A DNA stretch of 64,000 nucleotides from Paenibacillus turicensis (GTDB taxonomy: Bacteria > Bacillota > Bacilli > Paenibacillales > Paenibacillaceae). The notes beneath the pieces were generated by a model. It ran no database searches. It worked only from the letters and a program-made list of their open reading frames with translations, and was not told the DNA's origin. This document shows, one piece after another, positions 34,807-44,452 of the stretch (the stretch's first letter is position 1; each line of letters begins with the position of its first letter). The stretch spans positions 1-64,000 of the forward strand of contig NZ_JAGGKG010000013.1 of NCBI RefSeq assembly GCF_017873435.1, written 5' to 3'. The translations under genes and the position numbers were made by a program.

Positions 34807-35295
34807 TCATTTATTCGAGTGATTTAGTTCCTTTACTGCTTTTACCACTTCTTCTACGTGTCCTTTGACAGATACTTTACGCCATTCCTTAACAAGCACA
34901 CCTGCCTCGTCGATAAGAAAGGTAGAGCGAACAATGCCTTCATATTCACGTCCATACATTTTTTTAAGCTGCCATACTCCAAATTGCTCACTTACGACAT
35001 GCTCTTCATCAGATAACAACGGAAAGGTGAGTGTATGCTTTGCTGCAAATTTATCATGACTGCTTACTTTATCTCCACTAATGCCAAGCACGACAGTATT
35101 AAGCTCAGCAAAGATTGCACTTTGATCTCTAAAATCACATGCCTCTTGTGTACAACCTGGTGTTGCATCCTTTGGATAAAAATAAATCACTACATTTTTC
35201 CCTTTAAAGCTGGATAGTGAAATGGATTCTCCACCTGAAGCTGGAAGTGTAAAGTCGGGAACAACTTGTCCAATCGTAATTTGATGGTCTGACAT
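34807..35295 (-). CDS. bcp: Thiol peroxidase Bcp (peroxiredoxin Q type)
   Basis: This 162-residue cytoplasmic peroxiredoxin reduces hydrogen peroxide and organic peroxides using thioredoxin. The peroxidatic Cys48 lies in PKDATPGCTQEACDF, and the resolving Cys53 lies five residues later, as in the atypical two-Cys Bcp/PrxQ group. The fold begins IGQVVPDFTLPAS. The longer frame to 35442 would add 49 unlikely residues; the ATG at 35295 follows AAGGAG by eleven bases. It is divergent from the LCP gene. In B. subtilis the orthologue ygaF lies beside gsaB, much as here. Confidence 0.93.
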   Translation of the reverse strand: MSDHQITIGQVVPDFTLPASGGESISLSSFKGKNVVIYFYPKDATPGCTQEACDFRDQSAIFAELNTVVLGISGDKVSSHDKFAAKHTLTFPLLSDEEHVVSEQFGVWQLKKMYGREYEGIVRSTFLIDEAGVLVKEWRKVSVKGHVEEVVKAVKELNHSNK

Positions 35296-35404
35296 AAACG
35301 CAAGCACTCCTTCATAGTTATTTTTAAAATTGCTTGTAGGTGTAAAAAAAATTATACTAACATAGTAGTATTTTATCGTTTTTATGCGAAAGGAACGAAT
35401 TTTA

Positions 35405-36520
35405 ATGACAAAACGCTCGAAAAAAGTCATGATCTGGTCCATTGCTGGTGTTCTTGCCGTTATTTTGGCTGGGCTAGCCTATTATTTTATCGCAATTTAT
35501 AACCAAGTGGATAATTTCAAAAAGGAAGGTGAGGATTCCCCCTTCTATAAAGTTCAGCCAACCGACGTCAAAGTGCCTGAGCCACCAAAATGGGAAGGTA
35601 CAGAACGTGTTAACATTTTGTTAATGGGTGTAGATGCGCGTGGACTACAAAAAGGTGAGATCCCTCGCTCTGATACGATGCTAGTGGCCTCCATTGACCC
35701 TGTTACGAAACGTGGTTCCCTTTTCTCTATTATGCGTGATACGTACACCAAAATACCAGAGCATGGTAAAGACCGAATAAATGCTGCAATTACCCGTGGT
35801 CCAAATACTGCGATGCAGGCTGTATCCGATTTATTAGGTATCCCAATTCAATACTATGTTTATACCGACTTCCAAGGCTTTATTGCGCTAGTTGATGCTG
35901 TGGATGGCGTTGATTTTTATGTGGAAAAAAATATGAAATATACAAGTAAAGCAGATAAACACGAATATGATATTGATCTTAAAAAGGGCATGCAGCATTT
36001 AGATGGTAAAACAGCGTTACAATATGTCCGTTTCCGTCACGATGCAATGAGTGACTTTAGTAGAACGGAACGGCAACGTAATTTCTTGCAAGCCATTTCG
36101 AAAAAGCTAAAATCAACAACGACGATTATGAACTTACCCAATATATTAGAAAAAGTAAATCCATACATTGATACCAACCTATCTGTCAATGATATGTGGA
36201 AGCTTGCTACGATCGCCTACGACGGTACAATGAATTCAAGTGAACAAATTCCACCGATGTCCCTTTTAGTGGAAAAAACAGTGGGTGGCGCACAAGTATT
36301 AGGCGTCCGTGATGAGGAAGAACTAAAAGCCTTTGTTCAAGAACAGCTAAATAAAACAGAGGATATTAACAAGCAGGAAGAACAGTCTGATGAGGGCAAT
36401 GGTGCAACAAATAATGCTCCTGATAACAATAAGGCAGATCAAACAAAGGGTAGTGGCTCAAATGGCAGCTCAACCTCCGACTCAACGAAGTCAGGAACAG
36501 CCCCCTCCTCTTCACCTTAA
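35405..36520 (+). CDS. LytR-CpsA-Psr (LCP) family cell-wall ligase
   Basis: This 371-residue membrane protein has an N-terminal cytoplasmic stretch (MTKRSKK), one membrane span (about 8-30) and an extracellular LCP domain. The domain has RVNILLMGVDAR, RSDTMLVASIDP with the conserved Arg-x-Asp, and LDGKTALQYVRFRH with the pyrophosphate-binding arginines. Such enzymes attach teichoic acids or other polymers to peptidoglycan. The C-terminus is a long low-complexity tail of Asn, Ser, Gly and Thr (about 320-371). The ATG at 35405 follows AAAGGA. It is divergent from bcp, with gsaB downstream. Confidence 0.92.
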   Translation: MTKRSKKVMIWSIAGVLAVILAGLAYYFIAIYNQVDNFKKEGEDSPFYKVQPTDVKVPEPPKWEGTERVNILLMGVDARGLQKGEIPRSDTMLVASIDPVTKRGSLFSIMRDTYTKIPEHGKDRINAAITRGPNTAMQAVSDLLGIPIQYYVYTDFQGFIALVDAVDGVDFYVEKNMKYTSKADKHEYDIDLKKGMQHLDGKTALQYVRFRHDAMSDFSRTERQRNFLQAISKKLKSTTTIMNLPNILEKVNPYIDTNLSVNDMWKLATIAYDGTMNSSEQIPPMSLLVEKTVGGAQVLGVRDEEELKAFVQEQLNKTEDINKQEEQSDEGNGATNNAPDNNKADQTKGSGSNGSSTSDSTKSGTAPSSSP

Positions 36521-36608
36521 TGTGTTAGTGTGTTAAGTAAGGGACTGAGGTTGTATCATTTTCAGCTATTTTGTTCGTAAACCTAAGTGAGAAAGGAAGT
36601 TTTTTGAA

Positions 36609-37925
36609 ATGAAGCGCAGTCAATCAGAACGTCTTCACGCTGAAGCATTGAAGCATATTGTAGGAGGTGTCAATAGTCCTTCTCGATCCTTCAAGGCGGT
36701 GGGTGGCGGAGCACCTGTCTTTATGAGCAAAGCTCAAGGTGCACATTTCTGGGACGTGGACGGCAATCGTTATGTGGACTACTTAGCAGCATACGGTCCA
36801 ATTATTACTGGACATGCTCACCCTCATATTACAGAAGCCATTACAAAGGCAGCAGCTAACGGTGTATTGTATGGCACACCAACTGAGCTTGAAATCAAGC
36901 TCGCAATGATGCTTAAAGAGGCGATTCCTTCTATGGATAAAGTCCGTTTCGTGAACTCGGGCACAGAAGCTGTCATGACTACAATTCGTGTGGCTCGTGC
37001 TTTTACGAAGCGGAATAAAATCATTAAATTTGCTGGCTGCTACCATGGTCATTCTGACCTTGTCTTAGTTGCCGCTGGTTCTGGGCCCTCTACCTTAGGC
37101 ATTCCAGATAGCGCTGGGATTCCAGCAAGCTTGGCACAAGAGGTCATTACTGTACCGTTTAACGATGCAGACGCCCTACAAGCTGCATTAAGCAAATGGG
37201 GAGACGATGTCGCAGCAGTGATGGTTGAACCTATCGTTGGCAACTTTGGCATGGTAATGCCTAAGGCAGGCTTCTTAGAAGATGTATGTCGTCTAGCTCA
37301 TGCTAACGGCTCATTAGTCATTTACGATGAGGTTATTACAGCCTTCCGTTTCCATTATGGCTCTACACAAACTTACGCTGGACTTGCTAATCATAAAGAA
37401 ATCACCCCTGACCTAACCGCATTAGGTAAAATTATTGGTGGTGGATTACCGATTGGTGCCTATGGCGGTAGCAAGGAAATTATGGAACAGGTTGCCCCAC
37501 TAGGCCCAACCTACCAAGCAGGTACGATGGCAGGAAACCCTGCTTCGATCTCCTCAGGAATAGCGTGCTTAGAAGTTTTACAGCAACCTGGCGTATACGA
37601 AGAAATGGAGCGCTTGGCGACCCGTTTAACAACAGGTTTAGCAGAATCAGCAAAACGTCATGATATTGACTTAACCATTAATCAAATTCGTGGTGCTTTC
37701 TCCACACACTTCTGCAATCACCCTGTTACAAACTATGAGGAAGCGCAAGATACAAGCAGTGAGCAATTTGCTTCCTTCTTCCGTCATATGTTAGACCGTG
37801 GTGTCAACCTAGCCCCTTCTAAGTATGAAGCGTGGTTCCTAACTACGGCGCATACTGATGAGGACATTGATTTCACGCTAGAGGCGGCTGAAGCTTCCTT
37901 TAAGGCGATGAAGACGGAGTTTTAG
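36609..37925 (+). CDS. gsaB: Glutamate-1-semialdehyde 2,1-aminomutase (GsaB/HemL type)
   Basis: This 438-residue PLP enzyme converts glutamate-1-semialdehyde into 5-aminolevulinate, the tetrapyrrole precursor. Visible features are [11 protein letters not shown] (19-29), NSGTEA (116-121), CYHGHSD (144-150), the PLP-phosphate region YDEVITAFR (239-247) and the Schiff-base Lys274 in [10 protein letters not shown]. Length is normal. The hemAXCDBL genes are not nearby. In Bacillus a second paralogue, gsaB, sits next to bcp (ygaF), which is why I use that symbol. AAAGGAAG precedes the ATG. Confidence 0.93.
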   Translation: MKRSQSERLHAEALKHIVGGVNSPSRSFKAVGGGAPVFMSKAQGAHFWDVDGNRYVDYLAAYGPIITGHAHPHITEAITKAAANGVLYGTPTELEIKLAMMLKEAIPSMDKVRFVNSGTEAVMTTIRVARAFTKRNKIIKFAGCYHGHSDLVLVAAGSGPSTLGIPDSAGIPASLAQEVITVPFNDADALQAALSKWGDDVAAVMVEPIVGNFGMVMPKAGFLEDVCRLAHANGSLVIYDEVITAFRFHYGSTQTYAGLANHKEITPDLTALGKIIGGGLPIGAYGGSKEIMEQVAPLGPTYQAGTMAGNPASISSGIACLEVLQQPGVYEEMERLATRLTTGLAESAKRHDIDLTINQIRGAFSTHFCNHPVTNYEEAQDTSSEQFASFFRHMLDRGVNLAPSKYEAWFLTTAHTDEDIDFTLEAAEASFKAMKTEF

Positions 37926-37964
37926 CATTAAGTATAATACTAGCACTAAAATAGAATGATGAAG

Positions 37965-38069
37965 CTAAAATAAAGGTCGCTAAAAAACCAGATTGGTATT
38001 CACGATTTACACTCGGAGCAATTGTAAGTGTAATTTCGTGAAATCTGGTTTTGCGATCTTTAATTTTAG
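37965..38069. repeat. 105-bp imperfect hairpin
   Basis: CTAAAATAAAGGTCGC pairs with GCGATCTTTAATTTTAG, AAACCAGATT with AATCTGGTTT, TCACGA with TCGTGA, and TTACACT with AGTGTAA, around a 13-base loop. It follows gsaB. It may be a strong terminator, or a fold-back mobile element. Confidence 0.75.
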
Positions 38070-38143
38070 GACAAATAGACCAAGCGTATATGTTTAAAAC
38101 TTGGTTTCTAGACGTAATTAAATACGCTGCTAGGGGGAGCAAA

Positions 38144-38923
38144 ATGATAACGGAAAGTACTTTTAATACCATAATAGATAAGTCTAAAAGCTACACCTAC
38201 TCATCTATCAACTATGTTGACTATGAGGATTGTAAGCATGCCGATGTGTTATGTGATCAAGAAGGTTTAATCTTGTTACAAGATAACACGCAAACACCTC
38301 AAATGCTTTATTTTGCCACTAATCATTTTGCAGCACTTCTTACGTTTATTGCTAATCTCTCAGGCGAACTCCGTCTACATTTTGTGCCACGCCAGTATGC
38401 GAAGCAGCTTGAACAGCTTGGTTTTATAGAATGGGGCGAGTACACAGACTATTGGAATGATAGCTTAGCAGATACAGCTAATGACTTGAATACTCAGGAT
38501 AAGATTGAGTTTTTGAAAGAAAATGAATGTCAGGAAGTCTCCCTTGTATCTCAGAAATGCAGACTGCAATCCAGAGGATTTGAAGGCGAGACTGAAGCAT
38601 GGTTCACAGCATGGCTATGTGAAAATAAAGTTATTATTGCACGCAAGGAATCCGCAATTGTAGGCTTTTGCTGTGTTTCTATTTATAACGAAGGTACAAC
38701 GTTATGGATTAGAGAGATTGCTGTTGACCCCCAGTACCAAGGATTGGGATATGGTAAGCAGTTAATGGAACAAGCCATTCAATTTGGTGCTGCGAATGGG
38801 GCAATAAAAGGATTTCTAGCGGCTGATATCCTGAACAAGCGTGCAATTGCTATGTATGAAAAGTATGATTTCCACACTAAAGGCAGTGATAGTGAACTGC
38901 AAATGATAAAAACGTTAAAATAA
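38144..38923 (+). CDS. GNAT acetyltransferase with N-terminal extension
   Basis: This protein of about 259 residues ends in a GNAT domain: IVGFCCVSIYNEGTTLWIREIAVDPQYQGLGYGKQLMEQAIQFG has the acetyl-CoA-binding Q/R-x-x-G-x-G loop, and the following ADILNKRAIAMYEKYDFH completes the fold. The first 120 residues (TYSSINYVDYEDCKHADVL, LYFATNHFAALLTF) look like a second, degenerate GNAT-like half. The ATG at 38144 follows GGGGGAG; the frame from 38051 would start inside the upstream hairpin and is rejected. Its 3' end overlaps the convergent GDSL gene by nine bases. Confidence 0.82.
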   Translation: MITESTFNTIIDKSKSYTYSSINYVDYEDCKHADVLCDQEGLILLQDNTQTPQMLYFATNHFAALLTFIANLSGELRLHFVPRQYAKQLEQLGFIEWGEYTDYWNDSLADTANDLNTQDKIEFLKENECQEVSLVSQKCRLQSRGFEGETEAWFTAWLCENKVIIARKESAIVGFCCVSIYNEGTTLWIREIAVDPQYQGLGYGKQLMEQAIQFGAANGAIKGFLAADILNKRAIAMYEKYDFHTKGSDSELQMIKTLK

Positions 38924-40159
38924 AAACACCGTTTTCATATGCTCACTATATTTCATTTTTAGGCCTAGTTGCTTTGTTATCCATTGTAATGAGATATAGA
39001 CTTTTGCTCCTTGCTTACTGTTTTTGTTATTGATTAGGATTGCGGAGGGCTGCTCCTTGCTAGAATTAGCATGTTCCATTGTTGTTACCGCTTGAAGCAA
39101 CTCTTTACCCTCAAAATGTATGCTAATGCTCTTCGTTGTATTTCTCCAACCTACGCTCCCACCTAATTCGCTTACTAATTCAGACACAGGCATATACATA
39201 ACCCCATTAGCAAACAAAGGAGATAACACGGAGTTTAATTTCAACTCGTGTCCCCGGAAAACGATAGCTAGTGGTGATTTCCCTTCACTCCCAGCCGTAT
39301 CTAAATGTTTCCCCCAGATTAACATACTTATCTCCTTCGCAATCAGCTCATAGCCTTCTTGATTGGGATGAATATCCCGATAGGTGTCAATATGTGTATA
39401 GACCGACTCCTTCCCCTTAAAGAGCTCAGCTAAATGCACAACCTGCACCTGCCTATTATTTTTGGAAAATTGGCTCGCTACCATTTCAGTTGATTGGGTA
39501 AACTGTTTCATGCTTTCCTGCAAAAAAGGATATAGGAAACCTACTGCCTTTTGCGGAATCGGTTGGTATTGATCTGCAACTATGATTTTAGCAGTGGGAT
39601 TTATTACATAAATGGCTTCCAACATTTTTTGTAAATTTTGTTTATAAGCAGCTATGGCAGCATTTAAGTCTGCCTTGAATTGTGTAAGGTTAGATAATTT
39701 AAGCCTTGTTATTACTTGAACTAAATCATTTCCACCAATCGTAACTGTGATTACATCTGCATTCATTAATTTTTGTCTATTTGTACTTATGTCATTTGCA
39801 AGAACATGAATACGTGAATCTTTCAGATCTGTCTGAATAGAATCCGCAGTTACCGCCTTTCCAGTCTGCAATGCAGTGACGTAATTTAATAGACCATCGC
39901 TTGTTAAACCAACTACCCCTAAATTAATGGCCTGCGTCTCACTATGGAACCAGCCTTGCTCCTCCAGCCGCTCCACAAAGCCGTAAGTACCAACGCCAAG
40001 CTTGTGATCAGGTTCAAAACCAGCAGTGATAGAATCTCCTAAGGCTACAATCGTGTATGGTTTTAAATCCGATGCAACTATAACTGATGGGATCATCATA
40101 TTTGCTACTAGTACAATGACTACGATAAGCGATAATAGCTTTCTTTTTAGATTAAGCAA
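38915..40159 (-). CDS. Secreted SGNH/GDSL hydrolase with C-terminal accessory domain
   Basis: This 414-residue exported esterase or lipase has a signal peptide (1-30) and the SGNH blocks: VALGDSITAG with the nucleophile Ser44, the Gly in LGVVGLTSDGL, VTIGGNDL with the oxyanion Asn, and DIHPNQEGY with the Asp-His pair. The C-terminal 100 residues (LNSVLSPLFANGVMYMPVSELVSELGGSVGWRNTTKSISIHFEGK) form a copper-amine-oxidase-N-type domain, shared with two other secreted enzymes in this window. The start codon is TTG, with GGAGGG seven bases upstream. Confidence 0.88.
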   Translation of the reverse strand: MLNLKRKLLSLIVVIVLVANMMIPSVIVASDLKPYTIVALGDSITAGFEPDHKLGVGTYGFVERLEEQGWFHSETQAINLGVVGLTSDGLLNYVTALQTGKAVTADSIQTDLKDSRIHVLANDISTNRQKLMNADVITVTIGGNDLVQVITRLKLSNLTQFKADLNAAIAAYKQNLQKMLEAIYVINPTAKIIVADQYQPIPQKAVGFLYPFLQESMKQFTQSTEMVASQFSKNNRQVQVVHLAELFKGKESVYTHIDTYRDIHPNQEGYELIAKEISMLIWGKHLDTAGSEGKSPLAIVFRGHELKLNSVLSPLFANGVMYMPVSELVSELGGSVGWRNTTKSISIHFEGKELLQAVTTMEHANSSKEQPSAILINNKNSKQGAKVYISLQWITKQLGLKMKYSEHMKTVFLF

Positions 40160-40204
40160 AATTAGACCCTCCTACTTTCATATGCATACAAACAAACTAA
40201 ACTG

Positions 40205-41197
40205 CTATTTTATCCGATCATCAATTTTACGTAGCATGCTAAAGGTATAAGGTGAAAAATAACGACTCCAGAAGTTGTTTGCAGGCACATTGACGGACTC
40301 AAAGTCAACTCCACATAACGTATAACCGTTCCCTATACTCCAAGCCGCTACATGAGATAATAATAGATCTGCAATTCCTTTGTTACGGTAATCTGGTCTA
40401 ACATATCCCCCTGTAATATTCATCATTTCAGGCGCTCTTGATATAAACGATTCACCTGACTCTGCTAAGCGCATATATCCTACTGGCTCATTATTTTCAT
40501 AGGCGATCCATAAATGCCGATTTGCTTCACACATCCAATTACTAAAATCATTCATTACCTCTTCTTCTGTTTTGTTTTCAGTATAAATAAATGAAGGTGC
40601 TTGGTAATATTGTAAATGATCAGCGTAACATAACGGTTTAATATGATCTAACCGATCGTTTGTGGCTTTAACTACTGAAATATTAGAGATACTCTGGGCT
40701 ATTTTTATCTTGTCTGGTGAACAAATTGCATCTACACAGTGATTGCCAAAGCCAAGCGATACCCATATGTCCACACTATCCTGTGTCTCACAAAATAAAG
40801 TTAATAAATGATTTCTTTGTCCTTGCTTCACCCAAATATCTGAAGCATATGTATAAAGCATCTGATAAACCTGCTTACGATTTTCTTTGACTGTGCCATG
40901 TCCATATAACGGAATAAATGCACCCTCGGCTGAACCAAAAAACTTTTCTACGGGGATTCCTGACATGTAACCAACAACTTGCTCCTCCAGTAAAGCAACA
41001 AAAACAAAACCTTCTTCAATCCAGTAAGGCAATGTCTCTATAAGAAACTTCTTCATATCTACATAGGGGATAATAGGGTTTTCAGTAATAGCTTCTTTAT
41101 AAACAGAATTAAAAATAGAACAGATTTCTTGGATATGTTCTGGTTTAGCGTTTACAACCGTATATTTTTTATGTTCCCCTATAACATTTTTGGACAT
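40205..41197 (-). CDS. Twin-domain GNAT acetyltransferase
   Basis: This 330-residue protein is two GNAT units in tandem. The N-terminal half (YTVVNAKPEHIQEICSIFNSVYKEAI ... GYMSGIPVEK) has a weak CoA loop (KENRKQVYQMLYTYASD). The C-terminal half has a clear one, GGYVRPDYRNKGIADLLLSHVAAW (about 264-287), followed by GVDFESVNVPANNFWSRYF. The second half should be the active one. The substrate is unknown. AAGGAGG precedes the ATG. It lies 45 bases before the GDSL hydrolase on the same strand. Confidence 0.82.
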   Translation of the reverse strand: MSKNVIGEHKKYTVVNAKPEHIQEICSIFNSVYKEAITENPIIPYVDMKKFLIETLPYWIEEGFVFVALLEEQVVGYMSGIPVEKFFGSAEGAFIPLYGHGTVKENRKQVYQMLYTYASDIWVKQGQRNHLLTLFCETQDSVDIWVSLGFGNHCVDAICSPDKIKIAQSISNISVVKATNDRLDHIKPLCYADHLQYYQAPSFIYTENKTEEEVMNDFSNWMCEANRHLWIAYENNEPVGYMRLAESGESFISRAPEMMNITGGYVRPDYRNKGIADLLLSHVAAWSIGNGYTLCGVDFESVNVPANNFWSRYFSPYTFSMLRKIDDRIK

Positions 41198-41252
41198 AAA
41201 TAACTCCTCCTTGTGCCGTTATTAAAAGATTACATCCCCTAATTAACTCTAG

Positions 41253-42083
41253 CTAAGACAATAAACCTTCATTATAAACACAATTAGCCTCTATCCAAAT
41301 ATAACGAAGTAACGCTACAAGATCACTTAATCTTATTTCATTAGCATAATAGTATCGTTCTGGAAGAAGTCGTTTTATATTTATAGCCTCATATATAAGT
41401 CCATGCCACTCTTCTGGTACGATGCTAAGCCCATAATACCCTGCTTCAACCTTACTCTTTATATCATGCTCTTTTAAGGTGTATAGTTGCCTCAACATAC
41501 CTAGTGTACACCACTCGACCACTTCATCAATCTGTTCTGAATTCATATTCAGTTCTATTTCATGGGCTATTTTTAATTGCTCTTCCAATCGCTCAATCCA
41601 GCCGAACCAATACGAATTTAAATTATCAATGACATAGGTTAGTAATGGTTTAACCCCTATTTCATAATCTAAAGCTACTGCAGACCCATATACTTGCAGA
41701 TTATAATGTTTGATCGTCCACCAAGTAACAGGATTAATATCCGCACCATAACCATTTGTATGTATTTCTTTATTGTAGTAGGTTAACAAATTGCTAATTT
41801 CATTTTGTGATTTTCCTATATCACTTTTAAGTAAATAGGACCCCATAATATCTCTTTGAGGAAAAATGTCTTCGATCTGCTGGTGAGCTAATGAAATGGA
41901 TTGAACATCGGTTTCACTTAGAGGCTCAGCAAGTATTGCAATAAAATCAATATCACTAGAACCTTCGATGTACCCTCCTAAGGCAACAGAACCGTATAAG
42001 TAGATGGCATCAATTTTCACATGATAATGCTCTAAATTATGACAAAAAGCTTCTATTATTTTCTCTACACTTTGTGGTAACAT
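41253..42083 (-). CDS. Aminoglycoside-adenylyltransferase-like nucleotidyltransferase
   Basis: This protein of about 276 residues has the nucleotidyltransferase signature YLYGSVALGGYIEGSSDIDFIAI (near residues 29-51), with GS and the two metal-binding aspartates in SDID. The C-terminal helical half (TWWTIKHYNLQVYGS ... WCTLGMLRQLYTLKEHDIKSKVEAGYYGL) matches the DUF4111 domain of ANT(3'')/ANT(9)-like enzymes. It may nucleotidylate spectinomycin- or streptomycin-like drugs, but the substrate is unproven. The ATG at 42083 has AAGGAG six bases upstream, better than the earlier ATG codons. Confidence 0.8.
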   Translation of the reverse strand: MLPQSVEKIIEAFCHNLEHYHVKIDAIYLYGSVALGGYIEGSSDIDFIAILAEPLSETDVQSISLAHQQIEDIFPQRDIMGSYLLKSDIGKSQNEISNLLTYYNKEIHTNGYGADINPVTWWTIKHYNLQVYGSAVALDYEIGVKPLLTYVIDNLNSYWFGWIERLEEQLKIAHEIELNMNSEQIDEVVEWCTLGMLRQLYTLKEHDIKSKVEAGYYGLSIVPEEWHGLIYEAINIKRLLPERYYYANEIRLSDLVALLRYIWIEANCVYNEGLLS

Positions 42084-42195
42084 AGCATACTCCTTCATTT
42101 CTAAGATTAACAAGAGCTAACCGTGTTAATAGTCTAATATATAGCCATTTCCCTTCAATATTAGCATAACAGGATCGAGGTTTTCTAAAAAAATA

Positions 42196-42222
42196 AACGT
42201 CCCATATCAACTACAGGACGCT
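42196..42222 (-). terminator. Terminator of inositol-phosphatase-family gene
   Basis: On the minus strand GCGTCC pairs with GGACG(T) around a 12-base loop, followed by TTTATTTTTTT. It lies about 85 bases after the stop codon. Confidence 0.7.
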
Positions 42223-42307
42223 TACTTGCACCATACTTTTATACAACATATATAGAATTTTAAAAGGGTTATCATTTAAATTAGTGGTTTAGATCCTTTT
42301 AGAATAA

Positions 42308-43207
42308 TTACAATCCAGTCGCACCCGCATCCTGAATTTTCTGTACGAGTTCATCATGAATTTTGCCATTGGTTGCAATTAAGTTACGAACACCTAGATG
42401 AAAATCGTTGCCTAACGTATCCGTTACCTTACCGCCAGATTCCTGAACAAGCAACACACCTGCTGCAATATCCCAAGAGTTTAAACCTACCTCATAATAG
42501 CCACTTAGTCTTCCAGCAGCTACATAAGCTAAATGCATCGCCGCAGAGCCCATCGCCCGCAAGCTACGTGTCTGATCAGCTAAAGCATTAATCGCCTTCA
42601 TATTCAAAGGCAACGCATAATCACGATCAGGATTGAAGCCAATCGCTAGTACGCTATCGCTTACCTTTTGCTCAACAGATACTTCTGACTTCACACCATG
42701 GATATAAGCGCCTTTGCCCTTTTCAGCGACAAACAATTCATCACGCATCGGGTCATAAATGACACCAACAATCAATTCCCCTTTATATGCAAGGGCAATC
42801 GATACACAAAAATAAGGAAAACCTTGCACAAAGTTAGTCGTTCCATCAATCGGATCAACAATCCATAAATATTCTGCATCAAGTGCATTTTGTAACGCCT
42901 CGATAGACGCTGCTGAACCTGGCTGTACCCCTTCTTCACCAAGAATCGTATGATCCGGAAAATGGGTTAAAATTAAATTGCGGATCATGGTTTCCGCACC
43001 TTTGTCTACATCTGTCACTAAATCCTGCGACGAAAACTTCGTAGATAACTCCTTCACAGCACCTAATCGGCTTTTAATCCATTCTCCTGTTTTAGCTGCA
43101 CAATTAATCGCTACAGCAGTTGGACTTTTACTTCCTACTACATAAGGGACCTTATCAATTAAATCCAATGCTCTCACTCTACTTTCTATAGTAAACTCGA
43201 ATTTCAA
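42308..43207 (-). CDS. Inositol monophosphatase family protein
   Basis: This protein of about 299 residues has the metal-dependent phosphatase motifs: GEEG (about 90), DPIDGTTNFVQGFP (about 117-130) and SWDIAAGVLLVQESGGKV near the C-terminus. These are all the metal ligands of the IMPase/SuhB/CysQ superfamily. It could act on inositol phosphate, 3'-phosphoadenosine phosphate or NADP. The start is uncertain: the frame opens with TTG at 43207 and no clear ribosome binding site, and a GTG about ten codons downstream is an alternative. The catalytic domain is complete with either start. Confidence 0.85.
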   Translation of the reverse strand: MKFEFTIESRVRALDLIDKVPYVVGSKSPTAVAINCAAKTGEWIKSRLGAVKELSTKFSSQDLVTDVDKGAETMIRNLILTHFPDHTILGEEGVQPGSAASIEALQNALDAEYLWIVDPIDGTTNFVQGFPYFCVSIALAYKGELIVGVIYDPMRDELFVAEKGKGAYIHGVKSEVSVEQKVSDSVLAIGFNPDRDYALPLNMKAINALADQTRSLRAMGSAAMHLAYVAAGRLSGYYEVGLNSWDIAAGVLLVQESGGKVTDTLGNDFHLGVRNLIATNGKIHDELVQKIQDAGATGL

Positions 43208-43263
43208 AACAATAATTTGGCTCTATTTATAAATTAGTCCATGATAACGATAGGAGTCTGGAA

Positions 43264-43408
43264 AGCTACGATCCAGAGCGTTCTTGCGATTGTGTTAAAA
43301 TCATATTCCTTTTTATCATCAACTCAACACATGTTATAAAAGAAAGTGGGACATTAACAGCGGTTGAAATCACTCTCTGCTACGTAGCCTCTTACCTCTT
43401 AATTTGTC
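43264..43408 (+). repeat. Dispersed repeat family, copy B
   Basis: The first block (43264-43307) repeats copy A with one base missing in TTGTTGTTAA. The second block (43316-43408: ACTCAACACATGTTATAAA...TGCTACGTAGCCTCTTAC) recurs at 62331-62421 with roughly 85 percent identity. The rest of the 400-base gap before fabI shows no gene. Confidence 0.8.
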
Positions 43409-43610
43409 TAGTATTAATTATAGTATTGAGCCAATTTCTAACCATACTCTCTCTATTAAATATACGTTAAAAGGGTTTCAAAGTTGACGTCCTTTGTCTG
43501 TACTACGACATAAAAAAGGCGTTCTTGCTCTATTTGCACAAAAAGCCCGTACCCTTTCATAAGCAATGCCTATCTTGGGACGAACTTTTAATGTGCTAGT
43601 TAATGAGGCA

Positions 43611-44381
43611 TTAAGCCCCTACAATATTATATCCACCATCTACAAAAATAACTTCACCAGTAATTCCTCTAGAAAGCTGACTCATTAGGAACATCGCTGT
43701 ATCTCCAACCTCAGCCACCTCCGTTGTGCGACGAAGTGGTGCTTTTTCTTCTACCTGCTTCAAGATAGAATTGAAGTCGCTAATTCCTTTTGCAGCAAGA
43801 GTACGAATCGGTCCAGCGGAAATTGCATTAACACGAATATTTTGAGGACCAAGATCATTTGCTAAATAGCGGACAGACGATTCAAGTGCTGCTTTTGCCA
43901 CACCCATCACGTTGTAGTTACGCATTACACGCTCAGCGCCCATATATGTCATCGTTAAGATGCTACCGCCTTCAGTCATTAATGGAGCCAATTTTGCAGC
44001 GACAGCCACTAATGAATACACGCTAATGTTTTGCGCAAGGGCAAAGCCATCACGAGACGTCTCTACGAAACCACCTGCTAAATCCTCAGCTTTAGCAAAG
44101 GCAATGCTGTGTACAAGTCCATGTAACACACCAAATTCATCCTTCAGCTTCGCTGCTAACGTATCAATCTCACTATCCTCTGCCACATTACATGGTAAAA
44201 TGACAGACCCTGGAATACTTTCAGCTAGTTTACGTACACGACCTTCTACACGTTCACTCTCGTATGTAAAGGCAAGACGTGCTCCTTGAGCAGCTAAGCT
44301 TTGAGCAATCGCCCATGCGATACTGCGATCGTTGGCAACACCCATTACAATAATATTTTTTCCATCTAATAAGTTACTCAT
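43611..44381 (-). CDS. fabI: Enoyl-[acyl-carrier-protein] reductase FabI
   Basis: This 256-residue NAD(P)H enzyme reduces the enoyl-ACP double bond in the last step of each fatty-acid elongation cycle. The divergent short-chain dehydrogenase NAD site is IIVMGVANDRSIAWAIAQ, and the catalytic Tyr and Lys are in TYMGAERVMRNYNVMGVAKAALE (Y-x6-K). SAGPIRTLAAKGI is the substrate-loop region bound by triclosan-like inhibitors. The C-terminus ends EVIFVDGGYNIVG as usual. GGAGG precedes the ATG. I looked for a FapR operator upstream and did not find one. Confidence 0.97.
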   Translation of the reverse strand: MSNLLDGKNIIVMGVANDRSIAWAIAQSLAAQGARLAFTYESERVEGRVRKLAESIPGSVILPCNVAEDSEIDTLAAKLKDEFGVLHGLVHSIAFAKAEDLAGGFVETSRDGFALAQNISVYSLVAVAAKLAPLMTEGGSILTMTYMGAERVMRNYNVMGVAKAALESSVRYLANDLGPQNIRVNAISAGPIRTLAAKGISDFNSILKQVEEKAPLRRTTEVAEVGDTAMFLMSQLSRGITGEVIFVDGGYNIVGA

Positions 44382-44452
44382 TAATACGCCTCCTCTTTTG
44401 CTTTATTTTAAAGCTATGCATGTGTCCAACTTACCGTATTTACAGCTTATTT

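Noticed and set aside
38051..38143. N-terminal extension of the GNAT gene
   Set aside because: It lies within the right arm of the 105-bp hairpin and has no ribosome binding site. GGGGGAG precedes the ATG at 38144.
44382..44452. FapR operator upstream of fabI
   Set aside because: The TTAGTACCTGGTACTAA-type palindrome is not present in this stretch.
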